64,000 nt of DNA from Kribbella sp. CA-293567 (GCF_027627575.1 NZ_CP114065.1:6076001-6140000); one strand, 5' to 3'; counted from the stretch's first letter, positions 33,145 through 41,704 are shown. Numbers and translations: made by a program. The notes: generated by a model from the sequence alone, not told the origin.

Positions 33145-34380
33145 TCAGCCCCGCAGTGTGAGGACGATCAGTACGACGTTCAGCGTGGTGATCGCGGTGG
33201 CGACCAGGCAGGCGACCAGCGTGGTCTGCCAGCGGTTGACGAACTCCCCCATCACTCTGCGAGACGCTGTCAGGCGGACCAACGGCCAGAGCGCGCACGG
33301 AATCCCGAAGCTGAGCACTACCTGGGAGACCACCAGGGCGCGGCTCGGGTCGATGCCGATCGCCAGGATGACGAGCGCGGGGAGCAAGGTGACGAGGCGG
33401 CGGACGGCGAGCGGGACGTGCCGCTGCCAGAAGCCTTCCAGGATCACGGATCCGGCGTAGGTGCCGACCGAGGACGAGGCGAAGCCCGAAGCGAGCAGAG
33501 CCAAAGCGAACAGCAGAGCAGGCATCCGGCCCAGGTTGTCGCCGAACGCCCGGTGCGCCGCATCGAGAGTGTCGGCACCCGAGCCCTGCAGCGCGGCGGC
33601 GGCGACCACGACCATCGCGAGGTTGACCGCGCCGGCCAGCGCCATCGCGATCCCGACGTCGAGCTTCGTTGCCTTGAGCACTTGTAGCCTGCCGGCCGCC
33701 GACCGCAACGTCCTGCCGTGGCGGTCCGTGACCAGCGCGCCGTGCAGCCAGATCGCGTGCGGCATCACCGTCGCGCCGAGCATCCCGGCGGCCAGCACGA
33801 GCGAGTCGGTGCCGTCCAGACGCGGTACCAGGCCGCCGATCACCGCCGAACCCGACGGATGCGACTGCACGGTGGAGACCACGAAGCCGACCAGCACCAC
33901 GGCCAGCAGGCCCACGATCGCCGCCTCGAACGGTCGCTGCCCCCGCTTCGACTGATAGATCAGCAGCGCGAACGACACCAGTCCGGTGATCGCGCCGCCC
34001 AGCAGCAGCGGCACTCCGAACAACAGGTTGAGCGCGATCGCTCCGCCGACCACCTCGGCCAGATCGGTGGCGATCGCCACCAGCTCCGCCTGCGCCCACA
34101 AACCGGCCGAGGTCGCCCGTCTGAACTGCTCGCGACACAGCTGCGGCAGTGTCCGGCCGGTGGCGATACTCGCCTTGGCCGCGAGGTACTGGACCAGCAC
34201 CGCCATCAGGTTGGCGCCGACCACCACCCAGCACAGCAGATAGCCGTACGTCGTACCGGCCGCGATGTTGGTGGCGAAGTTGCCGGGGTCGACGTAGGCG
34301 ACCGCCGCGACGAAAGCCGGGCCGAGCAGCAACAGACCCGATCGGTTCAACTGGCGCTTCAATGGAGCCGGTGCGTACAT
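33145..34380 (-). CDS. mntH: Nramp-family divalent metal (Mn/Fe) transporter
   Basis: This 411-residue proton-coupled metal importer has about eleven membrane helices. The Nramp helix-1 motif is VAYVDPGNFATN, and the helix-6 metal-binding element is LGATVMPHAIWLHG (MPH). ATG 34380 (MYAPAPLKRQ) with GAGAGG eight bases upstream is preferred; longer frames reach into the promoter. A SigK-like promoter lies 38 bases upstream. Mn or Fe uptake next to ferritin-like proteins suggests coordinated metal handling. Confidence 0.9.
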   Translation of the reverse strand: MYAPAPLKRQLNRSGLLLLGPAFVAAVAYVDPGNFATNIAAGTTYGYLLCWVVVGANLMAVLVQYLAAKASIATGRTLPQLCREQFRRATSAGLWAQAELVAIATDLAEVVGGAIALNLLFGVPLLLGGAITGLVSFALLIYQSKRGQRPFEAAIVGLLAVVLVGFVVSTVQSHPSGSAVIGGLVPRLDGTDSLVLAAGMLGATVMPHAIWLHGALVTDRHGRTLRSAAGRLQVLKATKLDVGIAMALAGAVNLAMVVVAAAALQGSGADTLDAAHRAFGDNLGRMPALLFALALLASGFASSSVGTYAGSVILEGFWQRHVPLAVRRLVTLLPALVILAIGIDPSRALVVSQVVLSFGIPCALWPLVRLTASRRVMGEFVNRWQTTLVACLVATAITTLNVVLIVLTLRG

Positions 34381-34417
34381 CCGCCAGGCCTCTCGCTCGA
34401 CAATCCGGACCTGGATC

Positions 34418-34444
34418 ATTCGGAGCGAACGAGCTACCAGATGG
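34418..34444 (-). promoter_or_regulatory. SigK-like promoter of the Nramp gene
   Basis: On the minus strand, CCATCT (34444-34439), 15 bases and CCGAAT (34423-34418) lie 37 bases before ATG 34380. It is identical in both boxes to the tatA promoter. Confidence 0.75.
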
Positions 34445-34482
34445 TTTCGCGGAACCAATGAGAAGCGACACGCGGTCTCGAC

Positions 34483-34509
34483 CTATCCGGGGGCACACCC
34501 GCGCCGAAC
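34483..34509 (+). promoter_or_regulatory. SigK-like promoter of a Tat-exported ferritin-like gene
   Basis: CTATCC (34483-34488), 15 bases and CCGAAC (34504-34509) lie about 95 bases before ATG 34605, back-to-back with the Nramp promoter. Confidence 0.7.
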
Positions 34510-34604
34510 CAGCGCCGATGGCTGGGTCGCGTCAACCGCTCTTGGGACGACTCGCTGTCACCGCCAGGTCGGCCGGCCTGGCGGAACTCGAATCGGGAGT
34601 ACTG

Positions 34605-35603
34605 ATGTTCGACAAGCTCTTCATCCGCAACGCGATCGATCGCAGCGCCGAGAACGGTGTCGATCGGCGCAAGTTCCTCCGGGCCGCCGGTGTCACCACC
34701 GTCGGCGCCGGACTGGCCGGCGGCGGCCTGCTCGCCGGCGGCGTGCTCAACCCGGCCAGCGCCGGCACCACCGGCTCCGGCCTGGACCTGGACCTACTCG
34801 ATCTCGGTCAGGACAAGGACCACGACAACGCCAAGCCGAGCGACGGGGCGGTGCTGAACTTCGCCCTCAACCTGGAGTACCTGGAGGCCGAGTTCTATCT
34901 CCGCGCGGTCCGCGGCTACGGACTGTCCGCCACCGAGGTGCACGGCAAGGGCAAGCCCGGCGGCGTCAAGGGCGGCCGCAAGGTCAGCTTCAAGACCAAG
35001 ATCGTCAAGGCGTACGCCGAGGAGATCGCGGCCGACGAGCTCGCCCACGTCAAGTTCCTCCGCAAGGCCCTCGGTACGGCGGCCGTGGCGCGCCCGGCGA
35101 TCGACATCGACGCGGCGTTCACCTCCGCGGCCCTGGCGGCCAAGCTGATCAAGCCCGGCCAGAAGTTCGACGCCTATGCCAACGAGAACAACTTCCTGCT
35201 CGCGGCCTACGTCTTCGAGGACGTCGGCGTCACCGCGTACAAGGGCGCCGCCCCGCTGATCACCAACAAGACCTACCTCGAAGCCGCCGCCGGCATTCTC
35301 GCGGTCGAGGCGTACCACGCGGCCAACATCCGCACCACGCTCGTCGCGCGCGGCCTGGAGGTCCCCTCGGTGGCGATCTCCGACGCCCGCGACAGCCTCG
35401 ACGGCAAGGCCGACCTCGACCAGGGCACGACGTACAAGGGCAAGACGAACATCGTCCCGACCGACGAGAACGGTATCGCCTTCAGCCGCGGCGCCGACCA
35501 GGTTCTCAACGTCGTCTACCTGACCCCGAAGAAGGCCACCAAGGGAGGCTTCTTCCCGGCCGGCGTGAACGGCCAGATCAACACCAGCCGCGCCAACGCC
35601 TGA
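34605..35603 (+). CDS. Tat-exported ferritin-like domain protein (large)
   Basis: This 332-residue protein has a Tat signal (DRRKFLRAAGVTTVGAGLAG), then a ferritin-like domain with LNLEYLEAEFYLRA, AADELAHVKFLRK and VEAYHAANIR as likely ligand helices. The C-terminal extension of about 70 residues, ending TSRANA, is absent from the two shorter paralogues and has no motif I recognise. GGGAG lies close before ATG 34605; the frame is open much further upstream but that part is antisense to the Nramp gene. It is monocistronic, ending in a strong terminator. Confidence 0.85.
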   Translation: MFDKLFIRNAIDRSAENGVDRRKFLRAAGVTTVGAGLAGGGLLAGGVLNPASAGTTGSGLDLDLLDLGQDKDHDNAKPSDGAVLNFALNLEYLEAEFYLRAVRGYGLSATEVHGKGKPGGVKGGRKVSFKTKIVKAYAEEIAADELAHVKFLRKALGTAAVARPAIDIDAAFTSAALAAKLIKPGQKFDAYANENNFLLAAYVFEDVGVTAYKGAAPLITNKTYLEAAAGILAVEAYHAANIRTTLVARGLEVPSVAISDARDSLDGKADLDQGTTYKGKTNIVPTDENGIAFSRGADQVLNVVYLTPKKATKGGFFPAGVNGQINTSRANA

Positions 35604-35616
35604 GCTGACCCAGTGA

Positions 35617-35661
35617 CCAGGATCGTCGGGGTGGGCCTTGCTCCCATCCCGACGATCCTGG
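35617..35661. terminator. Bidirectional hairpin terminator
   Basis: A 19-base stem (CCAGGATCGTCGGGGTGGG paired with 35643-35661, one G-U pair) with a seven-base loop lies between the converging ferritin-like gene and the His-rich gene. Confidence 0.85.
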
Positions 35662-35675
35662 CCCAGGAAGCCGGC

Positions 35676-36113
35676 CTAAGCCGGCCAGTCCGCCTCGGTG
35701 ACCTGGCCGCTGACCACTTCCACCGTCAGCTGCACCGGTCCGTCCGGCAGGGCGTGCAGTTCGTAGCTGCCTTCCGCTACGTCGAAGAAGACCGCCGAGT
35801 AGACCAGCTCCCCGTCGGCCGCCGAGCGCGGAACGACCGCCACATGCGGAAACCCGGATCCGTGGCCGTGCCCATGCCCATGCCCGTGGCCGTGCCCGGC
35901 CTCAGCGCCCTGTTCGCCGTCGTGCTCGTGGTCCTCCGTCACGGCTGCCCAGCCGACCGGCCGACGCTCGATCTCGACGTCGTCCAGTTCGGCCGGCATC
36001 GTGATCACGATCGCGCCGACCCCGTCGCCGATGTCGAGCAGGACCGACGAGCCCTGCCCCGCATGCGGGTTCTCCTCCGCGTTGGTCAGCGGCTTGTCAT
36101 GCCCCACGCTCAT
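35676..36113 (-). CDS. Hypothetical protein with a poly-(Gly-His) run
   Basis: This 145-residue protein has GHGHGHGHGHGHGHG-type repeats (about residues 83-96) flanked by two beta-rich halves (SVLLDIGDGVGAIVITMP before, VYSAVFFDVAEGSYELHALP after). The His run could bind Ni, Zn, Co or Cu. Its ATG overlaps the stop of the DUF4331 gene (ATGA). No signal peptide is visible, so it is probably cytoplasmic. The pairing with DUF4331 suggests a metal-related accessory role; this is inference. Confidence 0.75.
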   Translation of the reverse strand: MSVGHDKPLTNAEENPHAGQGSSVLLDIGDGVGAIVITMPAELDDVEIERRPVGWAAVTEDHEHDGEQGAEAGHGHGHGHGHGHGSGFPHVAVVPRSAADGELVYSAVFFDVAEGSYELHALPDGPVQLTVEVVSGQVTEADWPA

Positions 36114-37489
36114 GAGGCGGCCGGTACGCCCGGCTTGCTCTGGTATCCGCCACCCGGCGTCCCGAGGTACGGGAACACCTTGAGGTAGTCGGAGTTCGTG
36201 TTCGACGTACCGTCCTGGACCGCCGAGGCGGCACCGTCGGGGGTGAACGTCTTGTCCACCAGCGGGATCGTGAGCCCGGCGATGGCCCGGATCTCGACCG
36301 TCACGACGTCGTCGAAGACGCGGCGGCCGTTCGGGAAGCCGGCGGCGTCGCCCGCCACCAGACCGAGCGGGTTCGGCGTCTTCGCCGGCGGTACCGCGAC
36401 GTTCAGCCGCAGCATGTCGGCCTGCACCGGACCGGTGTAGTTCTGGAACCCCGGTACGACGCCCTTCGGGATGCCGGTCAACAGGATCGCGGCCAGGTCG
36501 GCCCGCGGCTTCTTGTACGCCGCCAGCTTCGGGAACACCCCCGGATACAGCACCGGCAGCAGCCCGGCCAACTCCGGCTTGGTCACGTACTCCGCGTACT
36601 TCTTGTCCTCCGACGGCGGCCGGCTGTTCCACTTGTCCTTCTCCGCCATCGGCACGATGACCTCGTTGAACAACGGGTTGCCAAGCCGGGAGACCTGCTT
36701 GTGCGGACCGTGCCACAGCGAGATCCCGAGCAGGTCGTTGAAGATCTTGGACTGCTGGCGGCTCGCGGTGGCGTAGACGCCGATCACGGACTTGGCGTCC
36801 ATCACATCGGTCGGCTTCCTGCCGTCGCGGGTCAGGTCGGTGATCGGCACCTGCAGCGCGATCGTGTGCACGTTCGAGCCCTGCAGACCGTTGACCCCCA
36901 TCGCCGCGGCGGACGGGATCAGGTGCGCCGCCTGGAACGGCCGCAGGGTGCCGAGGTCGAAGATCGATCCGAGGTCGGCGAAGAACCCGTCGGCGCGCTG
37001 CCCGGCGAACACCTTGCGGTTGGTGCCGATGGTGTGGATCGCCTCACCGGCGAGCTTGGCGTAGTTCGGCGTACTGCGCGGGCCGACGTTGACCGGCGGC
37101 GCGGCCAGCTCACGAGCCAGGATCCGGGACCGGCCGTTCTCGACCCGGGTGACCGAGTAGTACTGCGGCCGGTTCCAGGTCTTGTCCTTGATCGACGTGA
37201 TCGGGCCGGTGTTGTAGAGGAACGTCTTCTTGTTCCGGATCTCGGCGTGGAAGCGGAACTGGTAGCTGATGTCCGCGTGGGCGTCACCGCCGTTGGAGAT
37301 GTGGATCTGGTAGAGCACGTCGTCGCCGAACTCGTAGAAGTTCGGTCCGCCGAACGGGTTCTGGAACGGGATGAAGTTGGCGATCAGCGTCACCGTGTCC
37401 GGTTTGTCCGGGCTGACGAACGCGTACACGTCGGTGTTGTCGGCGACCGGGTCCTTCGAGATCTCCGGTGCTTCGCGATGCGAAGACAT
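36110..37489 (-). CDS. DUF4331 family protein
   Basis: This 459-residue protein has the DUF4331 opening SSHREAPEISKDPVADNTDVYAFVSPD and further family blocks (GDDVLYQIHISNGG, NYTGPVQADMLRLNVAVPP, GFPNGRRVFDDVV). The biochemical function of the family is unknown. There is no signal peptide. It lies between a small Tat-signal protein and the His-rich gene and is probably expressed from the promoter at 37957-37983. Confidence 0.88.
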   Translation of the reverse strand: MSSHREAPEISKDPVADNTDVYAFVSPDKPDTVTLIANFIPFQNPFGGPNFYEFGDDVLYQIHISNGGDAHADISYQFRFHAEIRNKKTFLYNTGPITSIKDKTWNRPQYYSVTRVENGRSRILARELAAPPVNVGPRSTPNYAKLAGEAIHTIGTNRKVFAGQRADGFFADLGSIFDLGTLRPFQAAHLIPSAAAMGVNGLQGSNVHTIALQVPITDLTRDGRKPTDVMDAKSVIGVYATASRQQSKIFNDLLGISLWHGPHKQVSRLGNPLFNEVIVPMAEKDKWNSRPPSEDKKYAEYVTKPELAGLLPVLYPGVFPKLAAYKKPRADLAAILLTGIPKGVVPGFQNYTGPVQADMLRLNVAVPPAKTPNPLGLVAGDAAGFPNGRRVFDDVVTVEIRAIAGLTIPLVDKTFTPDGAASAVQDGTSNTNSDYLKVFPYLGTPGGGYQSKPGVPAAS

Positions 37490-37568
37490 GAAATTTCCTC
37501 CAGCTGGGGTCGAGCTCAGGTGATGGTTGGCAAGCCACCGTCGGCGGCGCTGCCCGGACCGCGGGCGG

Positions 37569-37841
37569 TCAGGTGGTCTTCAGGCCGGCCAGCCGGCCGG
37601 CCAGCTCGCGATCGGTGATCAGCACCTCGCGCTCGCCGACCATGATCGCCAGTTCGCCCTTCCGGACGTCCTTGACGTGGACCACGAACGACTCGGCGTT
37701 CGCCAGGTCGGCGGCCTCGAGCTGGGTCGCAGCGTCGGCGGACTGCTCACCGAAGATCTTCGGTGCCGCGACGGCGCCGACCGCCGCTGCGGTCCCCGCG
37801 CCTGCGAACACCAGGAAACCGCGACGTGTTGCGTCACTCAT
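37569..37841 (-). CDS. Small Tat-signal protein
   Basis: This 90-residue protein begins TRRGFLVFAGAGTAAAVGAVAAP, a Tat signal, followed by a short acidic region with VEVHV-type strands (SFVVHVKDVRKGELAIMVG). The mature part is only about 60 residues. It is first in the operon with DUF4331 and may be an exported partner or redox/metal subunit. No named family was recognised. Confidence 0.75.
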   Translation of the reverse strand: MSDATRRGFLVFAGAGTAAAVGAVAAPKIFGEQSADAATQLEAADLANAESFVVHVKDVRKGELAIMVGEREVLITDRELAGRLAGLKTT

Positions 37842-37922
37842 GACTGTCCCTTCCTGCTCCGTACTGCGGCCACCGGCGACTGCCGGCGGCCAGAACTGCC
37901 CTAGATGCGATCGAGTCGCATA

Positions 37923-37940
37923 TTGTGATCCGGATCACAA
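37923..37940. promoter_or_regulatory. Perfect CRP-type palindrome
   Basis: TTGTGATCCGGATCACAA is an exact 18-base palindrome and fits the CRP/FNR-family consensus TGTGA-N6-TCACA. It lies downstream of the SigK-like -10 (37957) and 82 bases before the ATG of the small Tat protein, a position that would favour repression or readout from a second promoter. Confidence 0.75.
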
Positions 37941-37956
37941 CGGCATCTGCAGGGGC

Positions 37957-37983
37957 ATTCGGGGCTGCTCGGTGAACGGATGG
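37957..37983 (-). promoter_or_regulatory. SigK-like promoter of the Tat-protein/DUF4331 operon
   Basis: On the minus strand, CCATCC (37983-37978), 15 bases and CCGAAT (37962-37957) are the best matches of the eight sites. The ATG of the first gene is about 115 bases downstream. Confidence 0.78.
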
Positions 37984-38033
37984 GCGCTCGGCCCGAGTTT
38001 TCTGCATCGCGAGGTTGTCACCGCAGACCGAGA

Positions 38034-38072
38034 AGCCGGTCCGTTCCGCGAATTCACGGGGACGGACCGGCT
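38034..38072 (-). terminator. Hairpin terminator of rskA
   Basis: AGCCGGTCCGT (38034-38044) pairs exactly with ACGGACCGGCT (38062-38072) 14 bases beyond the rskA stop. Confidence 0.7.
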
Positions 38073-38085
38073 CCTCAGGCCTTGA

Positions 38086-38841
38086 TCAGGCAGTCGGCGT
38101 ACCGAGCGGGAGGACCGGCTGGAGTCCGCCTCTGGAAGGCAGTGTCGGGCGGGACGAACCGCCTCGCGGTTCAACGGTCACACCGAAGGCAACCCCGCTG
38201 GTCACGCCGCCGGTCACCACAGCGGGACGCAAGGACTTGCCGTCGGTCAGACCGATCGAGCGGGCGTTCTGTGCGCCGTCGATGAGCCACAGTTGGTAGG
38301 TCATGCGGCTGGCGAGCGGCTTGAGGTCGCGGACCAGCACAACCGCGGCGTCCTGCCGCACGGACAGTACGACGGTCGCCTGGCCACCGCCGGAGACAGC
38401 GCCGTGGACCGTGCGGGTGTCCGGCTCGGCGAGGATCGTGGCTGCTCTGGTGCTGAGGGCAGTTGTGGCTGCGTTGTCGCGGTACTGATCGAGCGCAACC
38501 CCGCCACTGGCCGCGATGGCCAGGAAGGCGGCGGCCAGGGTCACTGAGCGCCGCAGGACACGCGGCCGGGCTCGTCGCGGCGAGTCGATGCCGGGGCGAG
38601 GGGCGGGTGGAAGTTGCCGCACCTGTCCGGCCGCGGTCATCACCCTGGACCTGAGGGCCGCCGGGGGCTGGGTAGCGACATACACGCTGAGCTTGGTGAC
38701 AGCTTCGCGAAGATCGGCCACCTCGGTGTCGCAGTCAGTGCAGCCGGCCAGGTGCTGCTCGAAACCGGCTCGCTCGAGGTCGTTCACGGCGTCCAGGACG
38801 TAGGGACCGGTCAGGGCATGGATGTCAGGTGTTGAGGTCAC
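38086..38841 (-). CDS. rskA: Anti-sigma-K factor RskA-like protein
   Basis: This 251-residue membrane anti-sigma factor has an N-terminal zinc-binding anti-sigma (ZAS) motif H30-x3-C34-x2-C37 in FEQHLAGCTDC, one membrane helix near residues 98-115 (VTLAAAFLAIAASGGVALDQ) and an extracytoplasmic RskA domain (MTYQLWLIDGAQNARSIGL). In mycobacteria RskA holds SigK and is cleaved by intramembrane proteolysis. The GTG start at 38841 follows GGGAAG. No sigma-factor gene precedes it; the upstream gene is a fasciclin. The 202 bases upstream lack the SigK-like pattern. Confidence 0.88.
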   Translation of the reverse strand: MTSTPDIHALTGPYVLDAVNDLERAGFEQHLAGCTDCDTEVADLREAVTKLSVYVATQPPAALRSRVMTAAGQVRQLPPAPRPGIDSPRRARPRVLRRSVTLAAAFLAIAASGGVALDQYRDNAATTALSTRAATILAEPDTRTVHGAVSGGGQATVVLSVRQDAAVVLVRDLKPLASRMTYQLWLIDGAQNARSIGLTDGKSLRPAVVTGGVTSGVAFGVTVEPRGGSSRPTLPSRGGLQPVLPLGTPTA

Positions 38842-39013
38842 GTGGTGTCGCTTCCCTGGAGCCGTCGCGGTCTTGGAGCGGGTCGGGCCGTGGCGCGTCC
38901 TCGTCTGGTGGATGGAGCAGAGCCGGAACGGTGACGCCTCCCTGGAGTGGAGAGGCGCCACCGCTACTGCTGGGTCGGTGTCACCGTGATCTGGTGTCCT
39001 GGCCTGGTGACTC

Positions 39014-39034
39014 CGACCCGGTGATGCCGGGTCG
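39014..39034 (-). terminator. Hairpin terminator of the fasciclin gene
   Basis: CGACCCGG (39014-39021) and CCGGGTCG (39027-39034) form an eight-base stem nine bases past the fasciclin stop, separating it from rskA. Confidence 0.6.
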
Positions 39035-39043
39035 ACGGGATCG

Positions 39044-39718
39044 TCAGGCCGCCGGCGGCATCAGCACGGTGTCGATCAGGTAAACGGTCGCGTTGGCGGT
39101 CTTCACGCCGCCGCAGATGACCTTGGCGTTGTTGACCATCAAGGTGTCGCCGGAGCCGGTGACGGTGACGGCGCCCTTCTGCACGGTGGTCTGCTTACCG
39201 ACGACCGCGGCCGGGTCGAGCTGGCCGGGGACGACGTGGTAGGTCAGGATCGACGACAGCAGCGCCGAGTCGGTCTTCAAGGTGTTGATGGTCGCGGCCG
39301 GGATCTTCGCGAACGCCGAGTCGATCGGGGCGAACACGGTGAACTCGCCGCCGTTGAGCGTCGAGACCAGGTCGACCTTCGGGTTCAGCTTGCCCGAGAC
39401 CGCGGCGACCAGGGTCTTGAGCAGCGGGTTACCCGACGCGGCGGTGGCGACCGGGGCGGCGGCCATGCCGTCGACCGAGCCGGCGCCGGTCGGGTTGGCC
39501 TTGGCGTAGTCGGCGCAGCCCGGGCCGACCAGACCGGCGGCGTTGTCCATCGAGGCCGACGCCGACGGGGTCTCGGCCGGAGCCGAGGTCGAGGTGGAAG
39601 TGCTGGCCGAGGGAGAGCTGCTGCTGGAGCTGTCGTCGCCGCCACCACAGGCAGCGGTTGCGAACAGCAACGAAACGGCGGAAGCGGCCAGAACGACACG
39701 CTTGATGGTCTGCGACAT
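39044..39718 (-). CDS. Fasciclin-domain lipoprotein (MPT70/MPT83-like)
   Basis: This secreted lipoprotein of 224 residues has a lipobox LFATAAC with Cys24 and a Ser/Thr-rich linker (about residues 28-56). Its FAS1 domain is of the MPT70/MPT83 type: GPGCADYAKANPTG, NPLLKTLVAAVSG, GEFTVFAPIDSAF, ILTYHVVPGQL and NATVYLIDTVLMPPA. Two Cys residues (GPGC and VICGG) could form the disulfide known in MPT70. In M. tuberculosis such genes are main SigK targets. A SigK-like promoter lies 133 bases upstream. Confidence 0.92.
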   Translation of the reverse strand: MSQTIKRVVLAASAVSLLFATAACGGGDDSSSSSSPSASTSTSTSAPAETPSASASMDNAAGLVGPGCADYAKANPTGAGSVDGMAAAPVATAASGNPLLKTLVAAVSGKLNPKVDLVSTLNGGEFTVFAPIDSAFAKIPAATINTLKTDSALLSSILTYHVVPGQLDPAAVVGKQTTVQKGAVTVTGSGDTLMVNNAKVICGGVKTANATVYLIDTVLMPPAA

Positions 39719-39851
39719 GACGAAATCTCTCTTTCACGGAAGGGAACGAAGCCGGGGCGACTGGTAATTCCGGCGAGACCGTCAATCACCCGGCTTCGTC
39801 GCCACCAGTTGCTGGTGAGCCGCTTTGTGTGGCTCGCAGCTGACATCGGTA

Positions 39852-39878
39852 CTTCGGCGCCGTACCTGGCCCGGATGG
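39852..39878 (-). promoter_or_regulatory. SigK-like promoter of the fasciclin gene
   Basis: On the minus strand, CCATCC (39878-39873), 15 bases and CCGAAG (39857-39852). The leader to the ATG is about 125 bases. Confidence 0.72.
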
Positions 39879-39915
39879 GTGCCTCCGCGAACTTTCTTGC
39901 CGCCCCGGCCATCGC

Positions 39916-39943
39916 CCATCCGGCAACCGGTGGTGAACCGAAC
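39916..39943 (+). promoter_or_regulatory. SigK-like promoter of dipZ
   Basis: CCATCC (39916-39921), a 16-base spacer and CCGAAC (39938-39943) lie 43 bases before ATG 39986. This is the only one of the eight with 16 rather than 15 bases. Confidence 0.75.
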
Positions 39944-39985
39944 TGATGGTGACCCTGTCGAAATTCTTCGAGTTGGAGTGACCCC

Positions 39986-41704
39986 ATGTTGACGCTGGCC
40001 TTTATCGGATTGGTAGGCGGGCTGATCACCGGAGTCTCTCCGTGCGTCCTGCCCATGCTGCCGATCATCTTCTTCGCCGGAACCACCGGCAAGACCGACG
40101 CCGCCGAGCCTGTGAAGCGGCGACGCGACTTCCGCCCGCTGAAGATCATCGCCGGCATCATCGTCAGCTTCAGTCTCTTCACGCTGGCCGGATCGGTCAT
40201 CCTGTCCGCCCTGGGGCTCCCCGACAGCTTCCTGCGCTGGGGCGGCCTCACCATCCTCACGCTGGTGGGCATCGGCCTCATCTTTCCCGCCATCGGGCAC
40301 TGGATCGAGAAGCCCTTCTACCGGCTCCCCAAAATCAACCGCAACAACAACGGCGCCTTCGTTCTCGGCCTCGGACTCGGCACCCTCTACGTCCCCTGCG
40401 CCGGTCCGGTCCTCGCCGCCATCACCGTGGCCGGCGCGACCGGCAACGTCGGCTGGCGCACCGTCGTACTGACCGTCACCTTCGCCATGGGGGCCGCGCT
40501 TCCCCTGCTGGTCTTCGCCTCGGCCGGATCGCGGATCTCACAGCGGGTCAAGGCCTACCGCGACCACCAGAAGGGCTTCCGGATCGGCGGCGGCATCGTC
40601 ATGATTCTGCTCGCCATCGCCCTGGCCTTCAACGTCACCGACGTCATCCAGCGCTCGCTGCCCAGCTACACCAGCGGCCTGGAGAAGAAGGTCGCCGAAT
40701 CCAAGACCGTGCAAGGCGCCCTCGCCCCCGCGATCGGCAACTCCGGCAACGCCGACCTGGCCAAGTGCACACCGGGCGTGGCCGAACTCGCCTCCTGCGG
40801 CGCGGCACCCGAGTTCCGCGGTACGCAGAAGTGGTTCAACACCCCCGGCGGTCAGCCGGCCACCCTCGCCGGCCTGAAGGGCAAGGTCGTCCTGGTCGAC
40901 TTCTGGGCCTACTCCTGCATCAACTGCCAGCGCGCGACCCCGCACCTGCTGGCCTGGGACCAGGCCTACCAGGATCTCGGCCTGCAGATCGTCGGCATCC
41001 ACTCCCCGGAGTTCGCGTTCGAGAAGTCCGCCGGCAACGTCCAGTCGGCGATCACCAAAGAGGACATCACCTACCCCGTCGGGCAGGACAACAACCTCGC
41101 CACCTGGACGGCGTACCGCAACCAGTACTGGCCCGCGAAGTACCTGGTCGATGCCGAAGGCACCGTTCGGTCGATCAAGTTCGGCGAGGGCGACTACGGC
41201 CAGACCGAGAACCAGATCCGCGAGCTGCTGAAGGCCGCCAACCCCGGTGTCCAGCTTCCCTCACCGGTCGACGGCACGGTGCAGGCCGACACCATCGGCG
41301 CCGAGGGCACCACGCCCGAGACCTACCTGGGCTACTCCCGCTCGACCAACCTCAACGGACCCACCGGCAAGCTCACCCCGAACAAGACCGTTGCCTTCGG
41401 CCTCAACCCGGAGCAGCCGAACGACACCTTCAGCCTCGGTGGCAACTGGGCGGTCGGCACCCAGAGCGTCACCTCCACCAAGGACTCGCAGACCCGGCTC
41501 AACTACCAGGCGGCCAAGGTCTTCCACGTCCTGTCCGGTGAAGGCACCGTCACGGTGTCGATCCCCGGCGAACCCGACAAGACCATCAACGTCTCCGGTA
41601 CGCCGAACGCCTACCAACTGGTCGACAAGCCCGGGCAGGAGCGCAAGACGATGACGCTGACCTACAGCCCCGGAGTCTCCGCCTTCACCTTCAGCTTCGG
41701 CTGA
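39986..41704 (+). CDS. dipZ: DipZ-like membrane thiol-disulfide protein
   Basis: This 572-residue protein has an N-terminal CcdA-type membrane domain (FIGLVGGLITGVSPCVLPMLP and TLYVPCAGPVLAA, each with a conserved Cys in a Pro-Cys context). It continues with a thioredoxin-like domain with C311-I-N-C314 (WAYSCINCQRATPH) and a C-terminal beta-rich module with GEGTVTVSIPGEPDK. The same order is found in mycobacterial DipZ, encoded beside mpt70/mpt83. It probably passes electrons across the membrane to reduce or repair exported thiols. It is divergent from the fasciclin gene. Confidence 0.92.
   Translation: MLTLAFIGLVGGLITGVSPCVLPMLPIIFFAGTTGKTDAAEPVKRRRDFRPLKIIAGIIVSFSLFTLAGSVILSALGLPDSFLRWGGLTILTLVGIGLIFPAIGHWIEKPFYRLPKINRNNNGAFVLGLGLGTLYVPCAGPVLAAITVAGATGNVGWRTVVLTVTFAMGAALPLLVFASAGSRISQRVKAYRDHQKGFRIGGGIVMILLAIALAFNVTDVIQRSLPSYTSGLEKKVAESKTVQGALAPAIGNSGNADLAKCTPGVAELASCGAAPEFRGTQKWFNTPGGQPATLAGLKGKVVLVDFWAYSCINCQRATPHLLAWDQAYQDLGLQIVGIHSPEFAFEKSAGNVQSAITKEDITYPVGQDNNLATWTAYRNQYWPAKYLVDAEGTVRSIKFGEGDYGQTENQIRELLKAANPGVQLPSPVDGTVQADTIGAEGTTPETYLGYSRSTNLNGPTGKLTPNKTVAFGLNPEQPNDTFSLGGNWAVGTQSVTSTKDSQTRLNYQAAKVFHVLSGEGTVTVSIPGEPDKTINVSGTPNAYQLVDKPGQERKTMTLTYSPGVSAFTFSFG

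Noticed and set aside
38841..39043. SigK-like promoter for rskA
   Set aside because: A CCATCC occurs on the minus strand at 38915-38910, but no CCGAA-type -10 lies 15-17 bases away.
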